Made by a program: the position numbers and the translations under genes. A model generated the notes under the pieces. That model saw only the letters and a list, made by a program, of their open reading frames with translations. It had not been told where the DNA came from and ran no database searches. Below, in pieces: positions 57,899 to 64,000 of a stretch of 64,000 nucleotides of DNA. Position 1 is the first letter of the stretch, and every line of letters starts with the position of its first letter. The DNA comes from Hydrogenophilus thermoluteolus (GTDB taxonomy: Bacteria; Pseudomonadota; Gammaproteobacteria; Burkholderiales; Rhodocyclaceae), in the NCBI RefSeq assembly GCF_003574215.1, contig NZ_AP018558.1:282001-346000 (forward strand), given 5' to 3'.

Positions 57899-58225
57899 AT
57901 GTTCAACAAAGCGGCCATTTCGGGTCTGATGCGCCAAGCGCAGAAGATGCAGGAAAAAATCCAAAAGATCCAAGAGGAGCTCGCGCAGACCGAGGTCGAA
58001 GGGCAGTCGGGCGCCGGGTTGGTCAAGGTGGTGATGACCTGTAAGCACGACGTGCGACGCGTCACCATCGACCCTTCGGTGCTCGATGATCGCGAGATGC
58101 TCGAAGACCTCATTGCGGCAGCGTTCAACGACGCGGTTCGCCGTGCCGAAGCCACGGTGCAGGAGAAAATGGGGGAAGCCACCGCTGGGCTGCCCCTGCC
58201 GCCGGGCATGAATCTACCGTTTTGA
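57899..58225 (+). CDS. ybaB: YbaB/EbfC nucleoid-associated protein
   Basis: 108 aa; helical N-terminus ISGLMRQAQKMQEKIQKIQEELAQ, then VEGQSGAGLVKVVMTCKHDVRRVTIDPSVL. It binds DNA as a dimer. The dnaX-ybaB-recR order is the common one, and AGAGAGGAAAAG supports the start. Confidence 0.95.
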   Translation: MFNKAAISGLMRQAQKMQEKIQKIQEELAQTEVEGQSGAGLVKVVMTCKHDVRRVTIDPSVLDDREMLEDLIAAAFNDAVRRAEATVQEKMGEATAGLPLPPGMNLPF

Positions 58226-58254
58226 CACCGTAACGCCGTCGAGGTCGGTTGCGG

Positions 58255-58866
58255 ATGAGCCAAGCACTCAATGAATTGATCGACGCGCTGAAGCACCTGC
58301 CCGGTTTAGGGCCGCGCAGCGCACAGCGGCTCGCGCACTATCTCCTCAACCACGACCGTGCTGCCGCAAAACGCCTCGCGCGCGCGCTGGCGCGCGCGGC
58401 AGAGGTATTGGTGCACTGCGCCGAATGCAACACCTTTTCCGAAACACCGGTCTGCGCGCGTTGCGCAGACCCCGCGCGCGACCGCAGCGTCGTCTGCGTG
58501 GTCGAAACCCCGGCGGACCTCGAGGCGCTCGATGCGGCGCACGTGTTTCAGGGGTGCTATTACGTGTTGATGGGGCGGTTGTCACCGCTCGATGGCATCG
58601 GACCGAAGGCGTTGGGTATCGAGAAACTGCTGGCGCGCATTGCGCGACCGGAGGTGCAAGAGGTGGTGCTCGCGACCAATTTCACCGCGGAAGGAGAGGC
58701 AACCGCTCAATGGTTGGCTGAACGGATCGCGGCCGCGGTACCCACGTGCAAAATCACCCGTTTGGCGCGCGGGGTGCCCGTCGGCGGCGAGCTGGAATAC
58801 GCCGATCCGGCAACGATCGCCTACGCTTGGCACGATCGGCGCGCGCTCATCGATCAACAGAGTTGA
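58255..58866 (+). CDS. recR: Recombination mediator RecR
   Basis: 203 aa: helix-hairpin-helix LPGLGPRSAQRLAHYLL, zinc finger CAECNTFSETPVCARC, Toprim segment VCVVETPADLEAL. It helps RecF/RecO load RecA at gaps. The ATG at 58255 is preferred; a TTG two codons upstream is possible. Confidence 0.95.
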   Translation: MSQALNELIDALKHLPGLGPRSAQRLAHYLLNHDRAAAKRLARALARAAEVLVHCAECNTFSETPVCARCADPARDRSVVCVVETPADLEALDAAHVFQGCYYVLMGRLSPLDGIGPKALGIEKLLARIARPEVQEVVLATNFTAEGEATAQWLAERIAAAVPTCKITRLARGVPVGGELEYADPATIAYAWHDRRALIDQQS

Positions 58867-58894
58867 TCTATATCATCATTTCGTTTGGCGCTGG

Positions 58895-58923
58895 TTGGTT
58901 TCCGTTTCGAGCAGCGCTATAAT
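58895..58923 (+). promoter_or_regulatory. Sigma-70 promoter of petABC
   Basis: TTGGTT at 58895-58900, a 17-bp spacer and TATAAT at 58918-58923 give a strong housekeeping promoter, 31 bp before the petA start. It is in the recR-petA gap, which otherwise shows nothing. Confidence 0.75.
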
Positions 58924-58954
58924 CGGTTAGATTTGGGCATCCGAGGAGAAAACG

Positions 58955-59548
58955 ATGACACATACTGCCGAGCCGATGGACGACAATCGCCGGCAACTGC
59001 TGGTCGCAACGTCGGTTGTCGGAGGCGCAGGCGCGGTCGCGCTCGCAGCGCCGTTCGTCGCCAGTTTTGCCCCTTCCGAGCGCGCGAAAGCGGCGGGAGC
59101 GCCGGTTGAGGTCGACATTTCCAAAGTGCCGCCGGGCGAGATGATCGTCGTCGAGTGGCGCGGGAAACCCATCTGGGTGTTGCACCGCACCCCTGAAATG
59201 CTCGAGTCGCTCAAAGCGGTGCGCGAAAAGCTCGCGGATCCGGACTCCGAAAAATCGATCCAGCCACCTTATGCGAAGAACGAGCACCGCTCGATCAAAC
59301 CGGAATTCCTGATCGTCGAAGGGGTGTGCACCCACCTCGGATGTTCCCCGTCGCCAAAATTCCAAGTGGGTGAGGCGAGCGGGATCAGCGCCGACTGGGT
59401 TGGCGGATACCTCTGTCCGTGCCACGGCTCGATGTTCGATCTTGCCGGTCGTGTTTTCAAGCACATGCCGGCGCCCACCAACTTGCCCGTGCCGCCCCAC
59501 AAGTACCTCACGGAAACGAAGGTGCTGATCGGCGAAGACAAAGCGTGA
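58955..59548 (+). CDS. petA: Rieske iron-sulfur subunit of the cytochrome bc1 complex
   Basis: 197 aa. N-terminal membrane anchor following DDNRRQLLVATSVVGGAGAVALAAP (Tat-like RRQLL), then the [2Fe-2S] ligand motifs CTHLGCSP and CPCHGSMFD. It takes electrons from ubiquinol and passes them to cytochrome c1. First gene of petABC. Confidence 0.96.
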   Translation: MTHTAEPMDDNRRQLLVATSVVGGAGAVALAAPFVASFAPSERAKAAGAPVEVDISKVPPGEMIVVEWRGKPIWVLHRTPEMLESLKAVREKLADPDSEKSIQPPYAKNEHRSIKPEFLIVEGVCTHLGCSPSPKFQVGEASGISADWVGGYLCPCHGSMFDLAGRVFKHMPAPTNLPVPPHKYLTETKVLIGEDKA

Positions 59549-59562
59549 GGCAGGAGTGAACC

Positions 59563-60828
59563 ATGACGAGTAAATCCGGCTTGCTGCAGTGGATCGACGA
59601 GCGTTTCCCGCTCTCGTCCACGATTGAGGGGCACCTCACTGGTTATTACGCCCCGAAAAACCTCAACTTCTGGTATTTTTTCGGTTCGTTGGCGCTGCTG
59701 GTGTTCGTGATCCAGATCGTCACCGGAATTTTCTTGGTGATGAACTACAAGCCCGACGGCACCTTGAACGCTGCTGGGGTTCCGGTGGCGTTTGCCAGCG
59801 TCGAATACATCATGCGGGAAGTGCCCGGTGGTTGGTTCATCCGCTACATGCACTCCACCGGCGCGTCGGCGTTTTTCATCGTCGTCTATCTCCACATGTT
59901 CCGCGGGCTGCTCTACGGCTCGTACCGCAAACCGCGTGAGCTCCTCTGGATCATCGGCGTACTCATCTTCTTGGCGCTGATGGCCGAAGCGTTCATGGGC
60001 TACCTGTTGCCGTGGGGTCAGATGTCCTTCTGGGGCGCGCAGGTGATCATCAACCTGGTCTCCGCGATTCCCGTGATCGGTCCAGACCTGGCGGTCTTCG
60101 TTCGCGGTGACTACGTGATTTCGGACGCGACGCTCAACCGCTTCTTCTCGCTCCATGTGATCGCGGTGCCCTTGGTGCTGCTGCTTCTGGTTGCGGCGCA
60201 CATCGTCGCGCTTCATGAAGTGGGTTCGAACAACCCGGACGGCATCGAGATCAAGAAGAAGAAGGACGCTACGGGCAAGCCGCTCGACGGGATCCCGTTC
60301 CACCCCTACTATACGGTCAAAGACATGGTCGGGGTGGCGGGCTTCTTCATCGTCTTCTTCGCAGTGGTCTTCTTCGCGCCGGAAGGGGGCGGTTACTTCC
60401 TCGAAGCGAACAACTTCATTCCGGCCGATCCCTTGAAGACGCCGCCGCATATCGCGCCGGTGTGGTATTTCACGCCGTTCTATTCGATCCTGCGCGCCGT
60501 CACCTACCCGCTCTTTGGGTTGGACGCGAAGTTTTGGGGCGTGGTCGCAATGTTCGCCGCGGTGCTGATCATCGCGTTCTTGCCGTGGCTCGACCGGTCA
60601 CCGGTGAAATCGATCCGCTACAAAGGCCCGATCTTCAAGATCGCGCTCACCCTCTTCGTGATCGCGTTCCTCATCCTCGGCTATCTGGGCGTGTTGCCGC
60701 CGAACCCGACGCGGACCCTGGTCGCGCAGATCTGCGCGGTGATCTATTTCGCGTTCTTCCTGTTGATGCCGTGGTATAGCAAGATCGACCCGTGCAAACC
60801 CGAACCGGAAAGGGTGACCTGGAAATGA
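59563..60828 (+). CDS. petB: Cytochrome b of the bc1 complex
   Basis: 421 aa, full-length bacterial cytochrome b with b6-like and subunit IV-like parts. Haem-ligand His pairs fall in RYMHSTGASAFFIVVYLHMFRGLLYG and HVIAVPLVLLLLVAAHIVALHEVGSNNPDG-type segments (about 97-117 and 200-225), and the quinol-oxidation PPHIAPVWYF follows. Ends by overlapping petC by 4 bp. Confidence 0.96.
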   Translation: MTSKSGLLQWIDERFPLSSTIEGHLTGYYAPKNLNFWYFFGSLALLVFVIQIVTGIFLVMNYKPDGTLNAAGVPVAFASVEYIMREVPGGWFIRYMHSTGASAFFIVVYLHMFRGLLYGSYRKPRELLWIIGVLIFLALMAEAFMGYLLPWGQMSFWGAQVIINLVSAIPVIGPDLAVFVRGDYVISDATLNRFFSLHVIAVPLVLLLLVAAHIVALHEVGSNNPDGIEIKKKKDATGKPLDGIPFHPYYTVKDMVGVAGFFIVFFAVVFFAPEGGGYFLEANNFIPADPLKTPPHIAPVWYFTPFYSILRAVTYPLFGLDAKFWGVVAMFAAVLIIAFLPWLDRSPVKSIRYKGPIFKIALTLFVIAFLILGYLGVLPPNPTRTLVAQICAVIYFAFFLLMPWYSKIDPCKPEPERVTWK

Positions 60829-61580
60829 AGACGAACTGGATTTCATGGCTCAAAAAAACGGCGGCAGTGCTCGCTGCCGCGCCAACGTTGCTCTTTGCCG
60901 CCGAGGCAAACGTCCACATCGACAAGGCGCCGGTTTCCACCAATCCGGTCGACTTGCAACATGGGGCGAAGCTCTTCGTCAATTACTGTCTCAACTGCCA
61001 TGCGGCGAGCATGATGCGCTACAACCGCCTCACCGAAATCGGGCTCACCGAACAGCAGATCAAGGACTATCTGCTCTTTACCGGTGAGAAGGTCGGGGAC
61101 CTGATGACGATCGCGATGCGTCCTAAAGACGCGAAGAAGTGGTTTGGCGCGACGCCGCCGGACCTTACCCTCATCGCGCGTCAGAAGGAGACGCTTTCCT
61201 ATTCGGGTGCCGACTGGCTCTACACCTACCTGCGCACGTTCTACCGCGACGACAGCCGTCCTACCGGATGGAACAACGTCGTCTTCCCCAACGTCGGGAT
61301 GCCACACGTGCTCTGGGAGTTGCAAGGTATCCAGGTTGCGGAGAGGAGCAAGGACGAACACGGTAACGAGCACATCAAACTGTCGCTCGCCAAACCCGGA
61401 TTGCTTTCGCCCGCGGAATACGACAAGGCCGTTGCCGATCTCGTCTCGTTCTTGCAGTGGATGGGCGAACCGGTTGCCGAGAAACGCAAAACGATCGGCA
61501 TCTGGGTGATGCTCTACCTGGTGGTCTTCTTCGTCCTCACCTATCTCCTGAAGAAGGCGTACTGGAAAGACGTCCACTGA
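60825..61580 (+). CDS. petC: Cytochrome c1 of the bc1 complex
   Basis: 251 aa from the ATG at 60825. Signal peptide ending near LFA-AEA, haem c site CLNCH (about residue 60), axial-Met region VGMPHVLWELQG, and a C-terminal membrane anchor (IGIWVMLYLVVFFVLTYLL). Passes electrons to soluble cytochromes, including those feeding denitrification enzymes. Confidence 0.95.
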   Translation: MKTNWISWLKKTAAVLAAAPTLLFAAEANVHIDKAPVSTNPVDLQHGAKLFVNYCLNCHAASMMRYNRLTEIGLTEQQIKDYLLFTGEKVGDLMTIAMRPKDAKKWFGATPPDLTLIARQKETLSYSGADWLYTYLRTFYRDDSRPTGWNNVVFPNVGMPHVLWELQGIQVAERSKDEHGNEHIKLSLAKPGLLSPAEYDKAVADLVSFLQWMGEPVAEKRKTIGIWVMLYLVVFFVLTYLLKKAYWKDVH

Positions 61581-61630
61581 TTTCCATGCCGGGGAACGTT
61601 CCCTGCGGAACTTCCTCGCCAAGTGTTGGT

Positions 61631-61664
61631 CGCACCGCCGAACCGTTTCGGCGGTGCGTTTTCT
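61631..61664 (+). terminator. Rho-independent terminator after petABC
   Basis: A 12-bp stem (CGCACCGCCGAA / TTCGGCGGTGCG), 4-nt loop, and TTTTCT tail. It lies 50 bp after petC, before sspA. Confidence 0.85.
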
Positions 61665-61682
61665 ATTGGAGGAAAGCTGACG

Positions 61683-62285
61683 ATGATGAACCTCTATTCG
61701 AGCGCAACCGATCCCTTCAGCCATCGTTGCCGCATCGTGCTCTTCGAAAAAGGCATGGACTTCGAGGTAACCGATGTCGATCTGCTCGACAAACGCGAAG
61801 AGGTGCAGCGCATCAACCCCTACGGTCGCGTCCCAGTCCTGGTCGACCGTGAATTGATCCTGTTCGAGCCCAATATCATCAACGAATACATCGACGAGCG
61901 TTTTCCGCACCCGCAATTGATGCCCGCAGACCCCGTTGGTCGCGCGCGCGCGCGGCAATTGTTGGCGACGCTGGAACACGAAATGTTCCGCCATATGCGG
62001 GTGCTGGAGGAGAGCGAAGACGAAAGCGAAAAAGAGCGGGTGCGCAAATACCTGGCGGAGCAGCTCGAACAGCTCGCGCCGCTCCTCGAGCGGCAAAAGT
62101 TCCTTTTCGGTGAAGAGTATTCGATGATCGACGTCGCGATGGCGCCACTCTTGTGGCGACTCGAACATTACCAGATCAGCCTGCCCAAAGGGGCTGCAGT
62201 GATCCACAAGTACGCGGAGCGGATTTTCAGCCGCCAGGGATTCATCGACGCGCTCTCGCCAGCCGAAAAATTGATGCGGAGTTGA
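61683..62285 (+). CDS. sspA: Stringent starvation protein A (GST-fold RNA polymerase factor)
   Basis: 200 aa with a glutathione-transferase fold (MNLYSSATDPFSHRCRIVLFEKGMDFE; NPYGRVPVLVDRELILFEPNIINEYIDERFPHP). SspA binds RNA polymerase in stationary phase. The second codon is also ATG. GGAGGAAAGC precedes it. Usual partner of sspB, and often downstream of petABC in betaproteobacteria. Confidence 0.93.
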   Translation: MMNLYSSATDPFSHRCRIVLFEKGMDFEVTDVDLLDKREEVQRINPYGRVPVLVDRELILFEPNIINEYIDERFPHPQLMPADPVGRARARQLLATLEHEMFRHMRVLEESEDESEKERVRKYLAEQLEQLAPLLERQKFLFGEEYSMIDVAMAPLLWRLEHYQISLPKGAAVIHKYAERIFSRQGFIDALSPAEKLMRS

Positions 62286-62289
62286 GCCG

Positions 62290-62688
62290 ATGCTGCCGCC
62301 CTCCAGTAAGCCCTATCTGGCGAAAGGGATGTGGTCGTGGTGTGTCGACCACGGGCTCACCCCGTACCTCAGTGCCAAAGTGGCGGGTGCAACCGTTCCC
62401 AAAGGGTACGACCGAGACGGTGAAATCGTCCTGAACCTCAGCCCGGAGGCGATCAACGGCCTCACGTTCGAACCCGAAGGGATCGGTTTTCAGGCCCGTT
62501 TTTCGGGTCAGATCTTCGACGTCTGGATTCCGGCGGAAAACATCATCGCGCTCTTTGCCAAAGAGACGGGGCACGGGATCGCGCTGCCCAACGAAATGTT
62601 TACCGCCGACGAGCCGGGTGGCGAGAAACACACGCCGCCCGAATCGCCCGGAAAAGGGGGCAGCCCCGGTTTCAAACGGGTCAAATGA
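62290..62688 (+). CDS. sspB: ClpXP protease adaptor SspB
   Basis: 132 aa. N-terminal substrate-binding domain (SKPYLAKGMWSWCVDHGLTPYL; GEIVLNLSPEAINGL; FSARFSGQ-type strands, IFDVWIPAENIIALFAKE) and a flexible tail ending in a ClpX-binding-like GSPGFKRVK. It delivers ssrA-tagged proteins to ClpXP. 4 bp after sspA. Confidence 0.92.
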   Translation: MLPPSSKPYLAKGMWSWCVDHGLTPYLSAKVAGATVPKGYDRDGEIVLNLSPEAINGLTFEPEGIGFQARFSGQIFDVWIPAENIIALFAKETGHGIALPNEMFTADEPGGEKHTPPESPGKGGSPGFKRVK

Positions 62689-62725
62689 CCATCAACTGAG
62701 AGTGACACGCCTGAACATGCCGAGG

Positions 62726-63988
62726 TCAGGTGAGGAAAGGAAAGGCGACGCTGGGTGGGTCGCCCGCAATCAACCCGGCAATCGCTTCGGCGGAACCGCA
62801 GGCGAGCGTCCACCCAAGCGACCCGTGGCCGCTGTTGATCCAGACGTTGCGGTAACGCGTCTTACCGATCAGCGGCACACCGCTGGGCGTCATCGGCCGT
62901 AACCCAGCCCATTCTTCGGCTTGCGACCAATCGACGGCATCGCCGCCCCACTGTCGTCCCCAACGGTAGAGGGAAACAAGCCGCGCCGGATCGGGACGGT
63001 CGTCCATTCCCGCCAATTCGGCAGTCCCCGCGATGCGCCAACGATTCCCCAGGCGCGACGCGACGATGCGATGGGACTCATCGGTAAGTGAAACCGTTGG
63101 GATGCGCTCCGGGTCGCGGATCGGAAGGGTCAGCGAATACCCTTTCACGGGGTGGATCGGAACGTCGCCAAGCAGTGGACGGGCCAGGGCGCGGCTTCCG
63201 ACACCCGCGCACAGGATATACTCGTCTGCTTCGAGTACCGTTTCGGATGCTGCGGCGGTAGCGTTTTCCCGAACCAGCAGTACTGCTCGGCCGTCGGCAC
63301 GAAACTGCCAGCCGATCGCGGCGGTGTGGGTGCGGATCGTGACGCCCGCCGCCGCGCACCGTTCCGCGAGAGCGAGGGTAAAGGCGTGCGCGTCACCACT
63401 CTCGTCGTCTGGGGCGTGGAGCGCTCCGTACAGTCGATCCCGGTGGGGCGCGAGTGCCGGTTCGATTGCGATCGCTTCGTCTGGCGTGCAGGGCACCGCG
63501 CAAATACCAAGTTCGGCCAACTCGGCGGCGTGCGCTTGGCCGTGCTGCCACGCTTTTTCGTCGAAAAAGAGGTGGAGGATTCCGCGGGTCACCGCGTCGT
63601 ACTGCAGATCCAGCTCGGAGCGCCAGCGGCGCAGTACCGACAGACTGAATGTGCCCAGCGCGGCGATCGCACGCGTATTGCGCCGGTGCCGCTCGGGGAG
63701 ACACTCGCGCAAAAAGAGCGCGAGCCACCGTGCCTCGGCACAATCCCATTTGGGTTTCCAGTGAAACGGAGCGTCCGGGTTGAAGAGGGATTCCATTGCG
63801 ATGCGCGGTGCTTGCGGGCTCGACCACGGGTGGGGGTGGCTCACCGAGATCTGCGCCCCGTTCGCGTAACAGGCGCCGCGCGCCAGCGTCTCGTTGGCTT
63901 CGATCACGGTGACGTCCCAGCCGCGCAGGCGACACGCCCATGCGGTCGTGATCCCGATCACGCCGCCGCCGATGATGACGAGGTGCAT
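62726..63988 (-). CDS. dadA: D-amino acid dehydrogenase (DadA type)
   Basis: 420 aa FAD oxidoreductase: FAD-binding LVIIGGGVIGITTAWACRLRGWDVTVIEAN at the start, VKGYSLTLPI in the middle and WINSGHGSLGWTLACGSAEAIAGLI at the end, all typical of DadA. It deaminates D-amino acids with transfer of electrons to the respiratory chain. Convergent with sspB; its start is 12 bp from the window end, so its upstream context is missing. Confidence 0.9.
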   Translation of the reverse strand: MHLVIIGGGVIGITTAWACRLRGWDVTVIEANETLARGACYANGAQISVSHPHPWSSPQAPRIAMESLFNPDAPFHWKPKWDCAEARWLALFLRECLPERHRRNTRAIAALGTFSLSVLRRWRSELDLQYDAVTRGILHLFFDEKAWQHGQAHAAELAELGICAVPCTPDEAIAIEPALAPHRDRLYGALHAPDDESGDAHAFTLALAERCAAAGVTIRTHTAAIGWQFRADGRAVLLVRENATAAASETVLEADEYILCAGVGSRALARPLLGDVPIHPVKGYSLTLPIRDPERIPTVSLTDESHRIVASRLGNRWRIAGTAELAGMDDRPDPARLVSLYRWGRQWGGDAVDWSQAEEWAGLRPMTPSGVPLIGKTRYRNVWINSGHGSLGWTLACGSAEAIAGLIAGDPPSVAFPFLT

Positions 63989-64000
63989 GGTTTGGCGTCC

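Noticed and set aside
1..64000. CRISPR arrays, tRNA and rRNA genes, prophage
   Set aside because: I looked for spaced direct repeats, tRNA-like TTCRA/CCA patterns and phage genes and saw none; the only RNA gene supported is the 4.5S RNA.

Overview
The window looks like chromosomal DNA of a facultatively anaerobic betaproteobacterium, most likely of the Hydrogenophilus/Tepidiphilus (Hydrogenophilaceae) type. The basis is high GC content, the petABC bc1 operon, the hemCDXY order, a nos cluster, ubiUVT, polyhydroxyalkanoate synthase and a complete leucine (liu) degradation cluster. The taxonomic placement is inference from gene content; no rRNA or tRNA gene was seen.

Layout. 0-5.1 kb (mostly minus strand): the tail of a biotin-carrying carboxylase, then an operon read right to left: PhnD-like periplasmic sensor, histidine kinase, sigma-54 response regulator, TRIC-type membrane protein, stand-alone CheB domain. 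5.1-13.8 kb (plus strand): a divergent operon behind a good -24/-12 promoter. It encodes a periplasmic molybdopterin oxidoreductase complex (four-cluster Fe-S subunit, NrfD-type membrane subunit, Tat-exported catalytic subunit, TorD-type chaperone), followed by five unusual accessory genes: DUF309-like, HisA-like barrel, rhodanese-like without the usual cysteine, poly-Fe-S protein, helical unknown. The substrate cannot be read from sequence; a sulfur, selenium or arsenic oxyanion or polysulfide is plausible.

13.9-31.1 kb: galE, a BrnT/BrnA toxin-antitoxin pair and a PIN protein downstream of phaC, a metallo-hydrolase, then liuR with two palindromic operators and the liu genes (isovaleryl-CoA dehydrogenase, thiolase, transporter, second acyl-CoA dehydrogenase, DsbA-like protein, methylcrotonyl-CoA carboxylase beta, hydratase, carboxylase alpha, HMG-CoA lyase), and a methyltransferase-like gene.

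31.1-45.8 kb: a periplasmic binding protein, a decayed GGDEF/EAL gene (frameshift plus in-frame TGA), and the nos cluster in the order nosZ-nosR-orf-nosD-nosF-nosY-nosL-orf-nosL2. nosZ is split by a complete 1,323-bp IS256-family element flanked by a 9-bp target duplication. Removing the element and one copy of the duplication restores a 638-aa NosZ, so the insertion looks recent. An FNR/Dnr-type box precedes nosZ.

45.8-51.6 kb (minus strand): ubiU-ubiV-ubiT for oxygen-independent ubiquinone synthesis, with a perfect FNR box at class II spacing, plus ppc and a periplasmic thioredoxin. 51.5-64 kb (plus strand): hemC-hemD-hemX-hemY, the 4.5S SRP RNA, dnaX-ybaB-recR, petABC, sspA-sspB, and finally dadA on the minus strand. 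Together the genes describe an organism with quinone-linked respiration that changes terminal reductases and quinone synthesis when oxygen falls, but whose N2O reductase is currently broken in this sequence.
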